Of a stretch of DNA of 64,000 bases, positions 15,695 through 23,560 are shown piece by piece. Within the stretch, counting starts at the first letter, position 1. Each line of letters starts with the position of its first letter. The notes under the pieces are model-generated. The model ran no database searches, was not told the origin of the DNA, and saw nothing but the letters and a program-made list of their open reading frames with translations. The DNA is from Pseudooceanicola sp050897975 (GTDB lineage: Bacteria; Pseudomonadota; Alphaproteobacteria; Rhodobacterales; Rhodobacteraceae), in the NCBI RefSeq assembly GCF_050897975.1, contig NZ_JBPAXY010000001.1, positions 310,001-374,000 on the forward strand, given 5' to 3'. The translations under genes were made by a program, and so were the position numbers.

Positions 15695-17719
15695 TCACTC
15701 GGCGGCCAGGCCGCGCCCCTTCAGCAGGGCCTCGGGCCCGGGCATCCGGCCGCGGAACCGGGTGTAAAGCTCGTCCGCCTCGACCGAGCCGCCCTTCGAC
15801 AGGATGTCCTCTTCCAGCGCCTTGGCGGTGGCCGGGTCGAAGGCATCGCCCGCCTCCTCGAAGGCCTCGAAGGCGTCGGCATCCATCACCTCGGACCACA
15901 TGTAGCTGTAATAGCCCGAGGAATAGCCGTCGCCCGAGAAGACATGGGCGAATTGCGGCGTGGCGTGGCGCATGACGATGGCAGGGGGCATCCCGATGCC
16001 GTCCAGCACCTCTTGCTGCTTCTGCATCGGGTCGGCGGGGGCGGCGCCGTCGTGGAACTCCAGATCCACCAGGGCCGAGGCGATATATTCCACCGTGGCA
16101 AAGCCCATGTCGAAGGTCGCCGCGCCCAGCACCTTTTCCAGCATCTCGGCCGGCATCGCCTCGCCCGTCTCCACATGGGTGGCGAAGCGTTGCAGCACCT
16201 CGGGCACCTCCAGCCAGTGTTCATAAAGCTGGCTGGGCAGTTCGACGAAATCGCGGCTGACAGAGGTGCCCGAGACGCGTTCATAGGTCACGTCGGACAG
16301 CATCTGGTGCAGGGCATGGCCGAACTCGTGGAAGAGCGTGCGCGCGTCGTCATAGCTCAGCAGCGCCGCCTCGCCCGGGGCGGGTTTGGTGAAGTTGCAG
16401 ACATTGACCACGATCGGGCTTTGGTCGCGCGGCAGCTTTGCCTGGGCGCGGATCGCCGAACACCAGGCGCCCGAGCGTTTCGAGGCGCGGGCGAAATAGT
16501 CGCCGATGAACAGCGCCAGATGTTCGCCGTTCCGTTTTACCTCGAAATGGCGGCAATCGGGGTGGTAGCCGGGCAGCGTGATCTCTTCGAAAGTCAGCCC
16601 GAAGAGGCGGCTTGCGCAGTCGAAGGCCGCCTCGATCATCCGGTCCAGTTGCAGGTAGGGTTTCAGCGCCGTCTCGTCGATGTCATGGAGCGCCTTGCGC
16701 CGCTTCTCGGCGTAGTAGCGCCAGTCCCAGGGCTGGAAGGGCAGCGCCCCGCCATCCGCCGTCAGCAGCTTTTCCATCTCGGCCTGATCGGCCAGGGCGC
16801 TGGCGCGGGCGGGGGTCCAGACCTGCATCAGCAGGTCGCGGACCCGGTCCGGCGTATGGGCCATCTCGGGTTCCAGCTTGAACCGGGCGAAATTCTCGTA
16901 GCCCAGCAAATGGGCGCGTTCCTCGCGCAGGACCAGGATCTCTTTCACGATCTCGCGGTTGTCGGTGGCCCCGCCGCCCGCGCCGCGCGCGGTCCAGGCG
17001 GTGAAGGCCTTCTGCCGCAGGGCGCGGTCGGGCGAGAATTGCAGGAAGGGTACGATCAGCGAGCGCGACAGGGTGATCACCGGCGCCGCGCGGTCGCGCT
17101 CGGCCCCTGCGGCGCGGGCGGCAGAGGCCAGGAAGGCGGGCAGCGGGGCCAGATCGGCCTCGGCCAGTTCCATGAACCAATCGCGTTCATCGGCCAGCAG
17201 GTTCTGGGTAAAGGCGGTGCCCAGCTCGGCCAGCCGCCCCATGATCTCTTTCATCCGCTTGGCCTTGTCGCCGGTCAGCGCGGCGCCTGCGCGGATGAAA
17301 CCCCGGTGTGACAGGTAAAGCAGCCGCGCCTGATCGGCATTCAGGCCCAGATCGTCGCGGGTTTCCCACAGCATGGCCACCCGGGCGAAGAGGTCTCGGT
17401 TGGCGTTGATATCGGCGAAATGCGCCGCCAGCTTCGGCGAAAACGCGCGTTGCAGGGCCTCGCGCGCAGGCGTGCTGTCGGCGCCGGCCAGGGCAAAGAA
17501 GGGCGCCAGCACCTTTTCGAGCTTCTCGCCCGAGGCCTCGAGCGCCAGGATCGTATTGTCGAAGCTGGGCGCATCGGGGTTGTCGGCGATATCGGCGATC
17601 TCTTCCTCATGAGCGGCCAGGGCCTCTTCCAACGCGGGGGCGAAATCCTCGTCGCGGATGCGGTCGAAGGGCGGCAGGCCAAAGGGCGTGTCCCAGGGGG
17701 CGAGCAGCGGGTTGGTCAT
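15695..17719 (-). CDS. M3 family metallopeptidase (oligopeptidase A / Dcp type)
   Basis: Zinc oligopeptidase of 674 residues, a normal length for the thimet-oligopeptidase/peptidyl-dipeptidase family; it degrades short peptides, including those left from signal-peptide and proteasome-like turnover, in the cytoplasm. The zinc motif HEFGHALHQM is near residue 464, with the third ligand expected in the EyxxxxSQ-type segment just downstream (DFVELPSQLYEHW). No signal peptide. Start at 17719 (MTNPLLAPWDTPFG) has AAAAGGACAG upstream and overlaps the stop of the MoeB-like gene (ATGA). It is the last gene of the coaBC-dut-moeB-like operon read on the minus strand. Confidence 0.93.
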   Translation of the reverse strand: MTNPLLAPWDTPFGLPPFDRIRDEDFAPALEEALAAHEEEIADIADNPDAPSFDNTILALEASGEKLEKVLAPFFALAGADSTPAREALQRAFSPKLAAHFADINANRDLFARVAMLWETRDDLGLNADQARLLYLSHRGFIRAGAALTGDKAKRMKEIMGRLAELGTAFTQNLLADERDWFMELAEADLAPLPAFLASAARAAGAERDRAAPVITLSRSLIVPFLQFSPDRALRQKAFTAWTARGAGGGATDNREIVKEILVLREERAHLLGYENFARFKLEPEMAHTPDRVRDLLMQVWTPARASALADQAEMEKLLTADGGALPFQPWDWRYYAEKRRKALHDIDETALKPYLQLDRMIEAAFDCASRLFGLTFEEITLPGYHPDCRHFEVKRNGEHLALFIGDYFARASKRSGAWCSAIRAQAKLPRDQSPIVVNVCNFTKPAPGEAALLSYDDARTLFHEFGHALHQMLSDVTYERVSGTSVSRDFVELPSQLYEHWLEVPEVLQRFATHVETGEAMPAEMLEKVLGAATFDMGFATVEYIASALVDLEFHDGAAPADPMQKQQEVLDGIGMPPAIVMRHATPQFAHVFSGDGYSSGYYSYMWSEVMDADAFEAFEEAGDAFDPATAKALEEDILSKGGSVEADELYTRFRGRMPGPEALLKGRGLAAE

Positions 17720-18774
17720 GATCTGTCCTTTTGGCTAGCGCCGCAGCAGGGGCAGTCGGCCCGGGGTGTCAGCGCGATTTTTCGGGTCTCGCCCCAGAGG
17801 GCATCGTAGATCAGCATTTCACCGGTCAGCGTGGCCCCGGCGCCGGTGATGCGTTTCACCGTCTCGACCGCCATCATGGCGCCGACGACGCCGGGCAGGG
17901 GCGCCAGTACCCCCGCCATGGCGCAGGAGGGGGCCAGTTCGGGCGCAGGCGCCTTGGGGAAGAGGCATTGGTAGCAGGGCGCGCCGCGCGCCGGGTCGAA
18001 GATCGAAACCTGCCCTTCCCATTGCGACAGGGCGCCCGAGACCAGCGGTTTTCCCGCCGCCACCGCCACGCGGTTGGCCAGATAGCGGGTTTCGAAATTG
18101 TCGCTGCCGTCCAGAAGGATGTCATACTCGGCCAGCAGTTCGGCGGCGATACTGTCGTCGAAGGGGCGCTGATAGGGGCGCACCTCGATATGGGGGTTGA
18201 GGGCCAGCAGGGCGGCCTGGGCCGATTGCACCTTGGGCAGGCCGATGTCGGCGTCGCGGTGGATCACCTGCCGTTGCAGGTTCGAGGCCGAGACGGTGTC
18301 GGCGTCGATCACCCCGATCCGACCGACGCCCGCCGCCGCGAGGTACAGCAGCGCGGGCGAGCCCAGGCCCCCCGCGCCGATCACCAGCACCCGCGCCTCT
18401 TTCAGCGCCTTCTGCCCCGGACCGCCCAGTTCACGCAGGACGATGTGTCGGGCGTAACGCTCCAGCTCGGCCTCGGAAAAGAGGGGGGCGGGGGTATCGG
18501 GCGTCGCCGCCGCCTCGGTGGCCCCGGCGCGGGCGCGCAGGGCGCCCAGGCCCTGACGATAGGCCAGCACCAGCACCGCCACGCCACCCAGCATCAGCCA
18601 GGCGGCCCGGGGGCCGAGGGCGGCGCGCATCGGGTGGGTTTCGGGCAGGGCAAACAGCAGCGCCAGCAGGCAGAGGTAGGCGCCAAGCACCACCGCGCCG
18701 CGCGCGCGGCGCGAGACGCCGAACTGCCCGCCCGCCAGCCACAGCACCAGGGCCAGGAAAAGGATCCAGCCCAT
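17716..18774 (-). CDS. ThiF/MoeB-family adenylyltransferase with N-terminal membrane helices
   Basis: Residues about 98-345 form a complete MoeB/ThiF/HesA domain: ATP loop GAGGLGS (133-139), DADTVSASNLQRQVIH, the DGSDNFETRYLAN strand and the zinc-binding cysteine pairs CYQC and CPCC. Such enzymes adenylate the C-terminus of a small sulfur-carrier protein (MoaD, ThiS and relatives). No C-terminal rhodanese domain is present. The first 75 residues contain three hydrophobic segments (about 1-14, 27-43 and 58-72), so the enzyme is probably anchored in the inner membrane, which is uncommon but occurs in related bacteria. It sits within the coaBC-dut operon and overlaps the M3 peptidase gene by 4 nt. 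The partner sulfur carrier is not in the window. Confidence 0.9.
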   Translation of the reverse strand: MGWILFLALVLWLAGGQFGVSRRARGAVVLGAYLCLLALLFALPETHPMRAALGPRAAWLMLGGVAVLVLAYRQGLGALRARAGATEAAATPDTPAPLFSEAELERYARHIVLRELGGPGQKALKEARVLVIGAGGLGSPALLYLAAAGVGRIGVIDADTVSASNLQRQVIHRDADIGLPKVQSAQAALLALNPHIEVRPYQRPFDDSIAAELLAEYDILLDGSDNFETRYLANRVAVAAGKPLVSGALSQWEGQVSIFDPARGAPCYQCLFPKAPAPELAPSCAMAGVLAPLPGVVGAMMAVETVKRITGAGATLTGEMLIYDALWGETRKIALTPRADCPCCGASQKDRS

Positions 18775-18780
18775 GGCGCC

Positions 18781-19242
18781 CTAGCCTCGCCCGGTCGAGC
18801 CGAAACCACCCTCGCCCCGCGCGGTCGCGTCCAGCGCCTCGACCAGGGCGAACTGCGCCTGGATCACCGGCGCCACCAGCATCTGCGCGATGCGGTCGCC
18901 ATGGCTGATGATGAAGGGTTCGGTGCCCGCGTTCAGCACGATCACCCCCAGGGGGCCGCGATAATCGCTGTCGATGGTGCCCGGGCTGTTGGGCAGGGTG
19001 ATCCCGTGTTTCAGCGCCAGGCCAGAGCGCGGCCGCAGCTGCACCTCGAAGCCTTCGGGGATCGCCAGGCGCAGCCCCGTGGGCACCAGCGCGCGGCTGC
19101 CCGGCGCCAGTTCGATCTCGCCCCGGTCGGGCAGGTTGGCGCGCAGATCCGCCCCCGCCGCACCCGCGCTTTCATAGGCGGGCAGGCCCAGGCCCTGGTC
19201 CGCGCCCTCGTCCCACATGATCCGAATGGCCAGTTTCCGCAT
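18781..19242 (-). CDS. dut: Deoxyuridine 5'-triphosphate nucleotidohydrolase (dUTPase)
   Basis: Hydrolyses dUTP to dUMP and PPi, keeping uracil out of DNA and supplying dTMP synthesis. 153 residues with the five trimeric-dUTPase motifs in order: AGAAGADLRA, PRSGLALKHG, GTIDSDYRGPLGV, GDRIAQMLV and the C-terminal RGEGGFGSTGRG that closes over the active site. Active site Asp is in IDSDYRG. It lies between coaBC (29 nt upstream) and the MoeB-like gene (6 nt downstream) on the minus strand; the coaBC-dut pairing is common in proteobacteria. Confidence 0.97.
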   Translation of the reverse strand: MRKLAIRIMWDEGADQGLGLPAYESAGAAGADLRANLPDRGEIELAPGSRALVPTGLRLAIPEGFEVQLRPRSGLALKHGITLPNSPGTIDSDYRGPLGVIVLNAGTEPFIISHGDRIAQMLVAPVIQAQFALVEALDATARGEGGFGSTGRG

Positions 19243-19271
19243 TGTCGTCTTGTCCTGAATTAAGGTGTCGG

Positions 19272-20471
19272 TCAGGCGTCCAGCGCCTCGGCGATACGGG
19301 CCGCCAGTTTCTCGGCCACCGCCGCCTTGTCCATGCGCGGCCAGGGCTCGGCGCCCGCATCCGAGATCAGCACCACCGCGTTTTCCGTGCCCCCCATGAT
19401 GCCGGTCGCCGGGCTGACGTCATTGGCCAGGATCCAGTCGCAGCCCTTGCGCGCCCGTTTCGCCGTGGCATGGGCCACCACGTCGTCGGTTTCGGCGGCA
19501 AAGCCCACCACCAGCCGGGGGCGCCCTTCGGTCTTTTGCGCGATGGTGGCCAGGATGTCGGGGTTCTCGGCGAACTCCAGCACCGGCAGTGGGGCGCCCT
19601 TCTGCTTCTTGATCTTCGAGCCAGAGGCCGAGGCGACGCGCCAGTCGGCGACGGCGGCGGCAAAGACGGCGGCCTCGACCGCGCCTGCGGCCTCGACGGC
19701 GGCCAGCATCTGCTGCGCGGTCTCGACGCGTACCACCTCGACGCCCGCGGGCGGGGGCACATCGGCGGGGCCTGTGACGAAGGTGACATCGGCGCCCAGA
19801 TCGGCCAGCGCCCGGGCAATCGCCGTGCCCTGCGCCCCGGAGGAACGGTTGGCGATATAGCGCACCGGATCGATGGGTTCATGGGTCGGCCCCGAGGTTA
19901 CCAGCACCCGCCGCCCCGCCAGGGGGCCTGCGGCAAACTGGGCGCGGATCGCGGCCAGGATCGCCTCGGGCTCGGCCATGCGGCCGGGGCCGTATTCGCC
20001 GCAGGCCATGTCGCCCTCATCGGGGCCGACAAAGGCGATGCCGTCGCCCTTCAGCGTGGCGATGTTGCGCTGCGTGGCGGCGTGGTCCCACATGCGCACG
20101 TTCATCGCGGGCGCAATCAGCACGGGCGTGTCGGTGGCCAGCAGCAGGGTCGAGGCCAGGTCGTCGGCGTGGCCTTGCGCCATCTTCGCCATCAGATCGG
20201 CGGTGGCAGGCGCCACGACCACCAGATCGGCCGAGCGCGACAGCTCGATATGGCCCATCTCGGCCTCGGAGGTCAGATCGAAGAGCGCCTCATGCACCTT
20301 TTCGCCCGCCAGGGCGGCCAGGGTCAGGGGCGTCACGAACTCACCGGCGGCGCGGGTCATCACCGGGGTGACGGCGGCTCCCTGCCCGCGCAGCAGGCGG
20401 ATCAGATGGGGGATCTTGAAGGCGGCAATGCCACCGCCGACGATCAAAAGGATTCTCTTGCCTGCCAGCAT
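19272..20471 (-). CDS. coaBC: Bifunctional phosphopantothenoylcysteine decarboxylase / phosphopantothenate-cysteine ligase
   Basis: Two consecutive steps of coenzyme A synthesis. 399 residues. The N-terminal CoaC flavoprotein domain has GGGIAAFK (about 12-19), the catalytic-His segment MGHIELSRSADL, the substrate-binding PAMNVRMW and the flap GDMACGEYGPGRMAEP. The C-terminal CoaB domain begins at VLVTSGPTHEPIDPVRYI and contains NRSSGAQGTAIA and the KIKKQKG lysines. First gene of a minus-strand operon with dut, the MoeB-like gene and the M3 peptidase. The ATG at 20471 has GCGAAAG upstream. Confidence 0.97.
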   Translation of the reverse strand: MLAGKRILLIVGGGIAAFKIPHLIRLLRGQGAAVTPVMTRAAGEFVTPLTLAALAGEKVHEALFDLTSEAEMGHIELSRSADLVVVAPATADLMAKMAQGHADDLASTLLLATDTPVLIAPAMNVRMWDHAATQRNIATLKGDGIAFVGPDEGDMACGEYGPGRMAEPEAILAAIRAQFAAGPLAGRRVLVTSGPTHEPIDPVRYIANRSSGAQGTAIARALADLGADVTFVTGPADVPPPAGVEVVRVETAQQMLAAVEAAGAVEAAVFAAAVADWRVASASGSKIKKQKGAPLPVLEFAENPDILATIAQKTEGRPRLVVGFAAETDDVVAHATAKRARKGCDWILANDVSPATGIMGGTENAVVLISDAGAEPWPRMDKAAVAEKLAARIAEALDA

Positions 20472-20543
20472 CTTTCGCCCCTTGCTTCACCGCCGCGCGG
20501 CCTTTGCCGAGCAGAGTAGAACGCCGCCCCGGCAGGCACAAGC

Positions 20544-20578
20544 AAAGGCGGGCGCCCCTTTCGGGAACGCCCGCCTTT
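20544..20578 (-). terminator. Intrinsic terminator downstream of rpoH
   Basis: AAAGGCGGGCG (20544-20554) pairs perfectly with CGCCCGCCTTT (20568-20578). It lies 22 nt past the rpoH stop codon. Confidence 0.85.
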
Positions 20579-20600
20579 GATCCCAGGATCCGCGCGCGAC

Positions 20601-21476
20601 CTAGTGCAGCAGGGCCTGGGCCTCGGCGGATTCGCCCTCCAGCGTCTTGCGCATCTTGGCAAAGGCCGCGGCCTCCAGCTGGCGCACCCGTTCCTTCGAC
20701 AGGCCCAGCTCCTGGCCCAGACTTTCCAGGGTGCGCGGCGTGTCGCGCAGCTTGCGCTCGGCGACAATATGGCGTTCACGTTCGTTCAGCTTCGACATGG
20801 CGCCTGCCAGCCAGCGGCGCAGGGCCGACAGGTCATGGCTTTCGGCCACCAGCTCATCCGCCTGGGCGCCGTCATCCTCGATCGTGTCGATCCATTCGCG
20901 CCCCTCTTCATCGGCGCTTTGCGTGGCGTTCAGCGAGAAGTCAGAGCCCGACAGCCGCCCCTCCATCATCTCGACATCGCGCAGCGGCACGCCCACCTCG
21001 GTGGCGATCAACTGGCGCAGCTGGTGCATGTCGATTTCCTCGCCGCGCGCCAGCGCCTCGCGCTCTAGCCGGGCCTGGACGCGGCGCATGTTGAAGAACA
21101 GGGATTTCTGCGACGAGGTGGACCCGGTGCGCACCATCGACCAGTTGCGCATCACGTAGTCCTGGATCGAGGCCTTGATCCACCAGACCGCATAGGTCGA
21201 AAAGCGCACGCCCCGGTCGGGGTCGAACTTGTCGGCGGCCTTCATCAGACCCAGTCCCGCTTCCTGGATCAGGTCGTTCATCGGCGCGCCGTAGCGGCGG
21301 TATTTCGACGCCATCGAGATGGCCAGCCGCATGTAGGCGGTCACCAGACGATGCAGGGCGGCGGTGTCGCGCCTGTCGCGCCAGGCATAGGCCAGTTCCA
21401 GTTCGGTCTCTGCATCCAGCAGTTCGGCCTTCATCGCCACCCGCGATAGCGGCATCGTCGTTGTCTCGGTCCGCAC
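20601..21476 (-). CDS. rpoH: RNA polymerase sigma-32 family factor RpoH
   Basis: Heat-shock-type sigma factor of about 291 residues. Region 2 contains LVTAYMRLAISMASKYRRYG, LIQEAGLGLMKAADKFDP and FSTYAVWWIKASIQDY. The RpoH box QKSLFFNMRR distinguishes it from other group 2/3 sigmas. Region 4 ends ERKLRDTPRTLESLGQELGL then SKERVRQLEAAAFAKM, with its HTH. Rhodobacters have two RpoH paralogues, one tied to heat and one to singlet-oxygen stress; wording of this sequence looks closer to RpoHII, but that is from memory. Start placed at GTG 21476 because AGGGGA lies 8 nt upstream; ATG 21455 is the alternative. Divergent from cobU. Confidence 0.94.
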   Translation of the reverse strand: MRTETTTMPLSRVAMKAELLDAETELELAYAWRDRRDTAALHRLVTAYMRLAISMASKYRRYGAPMNDLIQEAGLGLMKAADKFDPDRGVRFSTYAVWWIKASIQDYVMRNWSMVRTGSTSSQKSLFFNMRRVQARLEREALARGEEIDMHQLRQLIATEVGVPLRDVEMMEGRLSGSDFSLNATQSADEEGREWIDTIEDDGAQADELVAESHDLSALRRWLAGAMSKLNERERHIVAERKLRDTPRTLESLGQELGLSKERVRQLEAAAFAKMRKTLEGESAEAQALLH

Positions 21477-21536
21477 GTCGTCTGTCCCCTCTGTCTGGTA
21501 GGCGGGGCACGCCTTGCGCACCTTTTCGCCGCCTCT

Positions 21537-21564
21537 TTGACTCGGCTCTGTCGCAGGCTATACG
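21537..21564 (+). promoter_or_regulatory. Probable sigma-70 promoter of cobU
   Basis: TTGACT (21537-21542), a 16-nt spacer and TATACG (21559-21564), 39 nt before the cobU start codon. No cobalamin riboswitch fits in the short leader. Confidence 0.6.
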
Positions 21565-21602
21565 CGCGAGATCCCCTTAAGGTTCCATTGCGGAGGCAAA
21601 AA

Positions 21603-22118
21603 ATGTCGGCACGACGGATCCTGATCCTGGGCGGCGCGGCGTCGGGCAAGTCTGATTTCGCCGAAAACCTGGTCTGCGAGATGGGGCCAGAGCGGCTCTA
21701 TCTGGCCTCCGCCCAGGCCCATGACGACGAGATGGCGGCGAAGATCGCGGCCCATGCGGCGCGGCGCGGGCCCGGCTGGCAGCTGGTCGAGGCGCCGCTG
21801 GATCCCGGCCCGGCCCTGGCCGCCGCGCAGGTGCCCGTCCTTTTCGATTGCGCCACCATGTGGTTGAGCAACCAGATGTTTTCCGGCGCCGACCTGGAGG
21901 ACGCCCAGGCCCGCCTGCTGGCCGCCCTGGCCGCCTGCCCGGCCCCGGTGGTGACGGTCAGCAACGAGCTTGGCCAGGGCATCGTGCCCGCCGACGCCCT
22001 GACCCGCCGCTTTCGCGAGGCTCAGGGGCGGCTGAACATCGCGCTCGCCCGCCAGGCCGATTGCGTGGTGCAGGTCATCGCCGGGTTGCCCAATGTGCTG
22101 AAAGGGGCGCTGCCATGA
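21603..22118 (+). CDS. cobU: Adenosylcobinamide kinase / adenosylcobinamide-phosphate guanylyltransferase
   Basis: Bifunctional enzyme of the nucleotide-loop stage of vitamin B12 synthesis (CobU/CobP). 171 residues. P-loop GGAASGKSDFAE (about 10-21), the RLYLASAQAHDDEM strand with the GTP-binding region, FDCATMWLSNQM and VSNELGQGIVPAD are all diagnostic. Start at 21603 follows GGAGGCAAAAA. It overlaps the histidine phosphatase start by 4 nt (ATGA), which suggests that the phosphatase acts in the same pathway. No other cob genes occur in the window, so the cobalamin pathway is dispersed. A promoter is visible upstream. Confidence 0.95.
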   Translation: MSARRILILGGAASGKSDFAENLVCEMGPERLYLASAQAHDDEMAAKIAAHAARRGPGWQLVEAPLDPGPALAAAQVPVLFDCATMWLSNQMFSGADLEDAQARLLAALAACPAPVVTVSNELGQGIVPADALTRRFREAQGRLNIALARQADCVVQVIAGLPNVLKGALP

Positions 22119-22735
22119 GCCGCCTGTTCCTGGTCCGCCACGGCCCGACCCATGCCAAATGCATGGTGGGCTGGTCCGATCTGCCCGCCGATCTGTCCGA
22201 TCAGGCGCGGATCGCCGCCCTGTCGGCCTATTTGCCCGCCCGGGCGCGGCTGATCTCTTCGGACCTGTCGCGCACCCGGGCCACCGCCGATGCCCTGGCC
22301 GCCCCGGGGCGCCAGCGCCTGCCCGAGGCCCCGGCCCTGCGCGAGATCCACTTCGGCGCCTGGGAGATGCTCAGCTCCGCCGAGATCGAGGCCCGCGACC
22401 CCGATCTGTCGCGCGCCTACTGGACCGACCCGGGCGAGGTGGCGCCGCCGGGCGGCGAAAGCTGGAACGCCATGGCGGCGCGCAGCTCGGCCGCGCTGGA
22501 TGCGCTGATGGCCGAGGGGGGCGACGTGATCGCGGTCTGCCATTTCGCGGTGATCCTGGGCCAGGTCGCCCGCCACCGCGCCGAAGCCCCGCGCGAGGTG
22601 CTGCGCCACCCGGTGGCGCCGCTGTCGGTGACGCGCATCGACTATGGCCCTGGCGGCAGCCCTGCGGGAGCGCGGATCGCGACCCTCGCCCATAGCGAAT
22701 ACATCACGAATATTGATGGAAATCAGCTCAAATAA
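22115..22735 (+). CDS. Histidine phosphatase family protein, possible alpha-ribazole phosphatase
   Basis: Phosphoglycerate-mutase-like phosphatase of about 206 residues. The phosphohistidine motif LVRHGPTH is at residues 6-13, Arg in SSDLSRTRATA and the Glu-bearing REIHFGAWE are normal branch-1 features, and the second His is in VICHFAVIL-like VAVCHFAV. The 4-nt overlap with cobU makes a role as CobC (dephosphorylation of alpha-ribazole phosphate) plausible; sequence alone does not settle the substrate. The C-terminal end is unusually low in G+C, within a spacer that includes an inverted repeat. No SD separates it from cobU, consistent with translational coupling. Confidence 0.85.
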   Translation: MSRLFLVRHGPTHAKCMVGWSDLPADLSDQARIAALSAYLPARARLISSDLSRTRATADALAAPGRQRLPEAPALREIHFGAWEMLSSAEIEARDPDLSRAYWTDPGEVAPPGGESWNAMAARSSAALDALMAEGGDVIAVCHFAVILGQVARHRAEAPREVLRHPVAPLSVTRIDYGPGGSPAGARIATLAHSEYITNIDGNQLK

Positions 22736-22751
22736 TCATTCTTCGTGATGT
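22701..22751. repeat. Perfect 10-bp inverted repeat spanning the phosphatase stop codon
   Basis: ACATCACGAA (22701-22710) and TTCGTGATGT (22742-22751) are exact complements separated by 31 nt of AT-rich DNA. It could be an operator for the following GST gene or an unusual 3'-end hairpin; there is no T-run. Confidence 0.6.
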
Positions 22752-22792
22752 GATTTCGGGGCTAGGCTGTGGCTACAACAGCGGAGATCCCC

Positions 22793-23500
22793 ATGCCCTA
22801 CGAGCTTTTCATCGGTGCGCGCACCTATTCAAGCTGGTCGCTGCGCGGCTGGCTGATGTTCGATCCTTTCGACCTGCCGGTCAAGACCCGGATGCTGAAC
22901 CTCTACGGCGGCGACCTGCCCGCGGAACTGGCCGCCCATGGCCTGGCCCCGGCGCGGCTGGTGCCGGCGATGCGCACCCCCGAGGGGCTGGTGCTGGGCG
23001 AGACCCTGGCCATGGCCGAGCATCTGGCCGAGGCCCACCCCGGGGCCGGCCTTTGGCCCGCCGCCCCCGCGGCCCGCGCCGCCGCGCGCTGGCTGGTGGC
23101 CGAGATGCACGCGGGCTTCGCCGCCCTGCGCGCCGCCTGCCCGATGCAGGTGCTGGGCCAGTACCAGGATTTCGAGGTCAGCGCGGCGGTCGCCGCCGAT
23201 CTGGCCCGGCTGGATCAGCTGTTTGCCTACGCCGAAACCCAGCGGAACGCAGACGGCCCCTGGATCTTCGGCACCTGGTCGCTGGCCGATGCCTTCTACG
23301 CCCCCGTGGCCCTGCGCATCGCGGGCTACGGCCTGCCGGTCTCGGACCGGCTGGCGGCCTATACCGCCGCCATGCTGGCCCACCCGTCGATCCGCCGCTG
23401 GCGCGCCCTGGCCCTGACCGAGGTCTTCGACGCGCCCGCCCCCTATGCCCAGCCCCTGCCCCTGGGCCCCTGGCCCGGCCCGGCGTTAACCAAGTCCTAA
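22793..23500 (+). CDS. Glutathione S-transferase family protein
   Basis: About 235 residues. N-terminal thioredoxin-like domain begins MPYELFIGARTYSSWSLRGW, where the Ser/Thr-rich loop is the expected glutathione-activating site; the conserved turn is LVLGETLAMAEHLAE. The C-terminal helical domain contains PWIFGTWSLADAFYAPVALR, the N-capping Asp motif of GST folding. Substrate unknown; detoxification or maleylacetoacetate-isomerase-like reactions are possible. Start at 22793 has GCGGAGATCCCC upstream; the frame opens slightly earlier at 22769. It may form its own transcription unit after the inverted repeat at 22701-22751. Confidence 0.88.
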   Translation: MPYELFIGARTYSSWSLRGWLMFDPFDLPVKTRMLNLYGGDLPAELAAHGLAPARLVPAMRTPEGLVLGETLAMAEHLAEAHPGAGLWPAAPAARAAARWLVAEMHAGFAALRAACPMQVLGQYQDFEVSAAVAADLARLDQLFAYAETQRNADGPWIFGTWSLADAFYAPVALRIAGYGLPVSDRLAAYTAAMLAHPSIRRWRALALTEVFDAPAPYAQPLPLGPWPGPALTKS

Positions 23501-23560
23501 GATCTGCGCCGTTAACCATGGTTTCCATCCCGCCCGTCGGGCCTTTGGGGGGACACCAGG

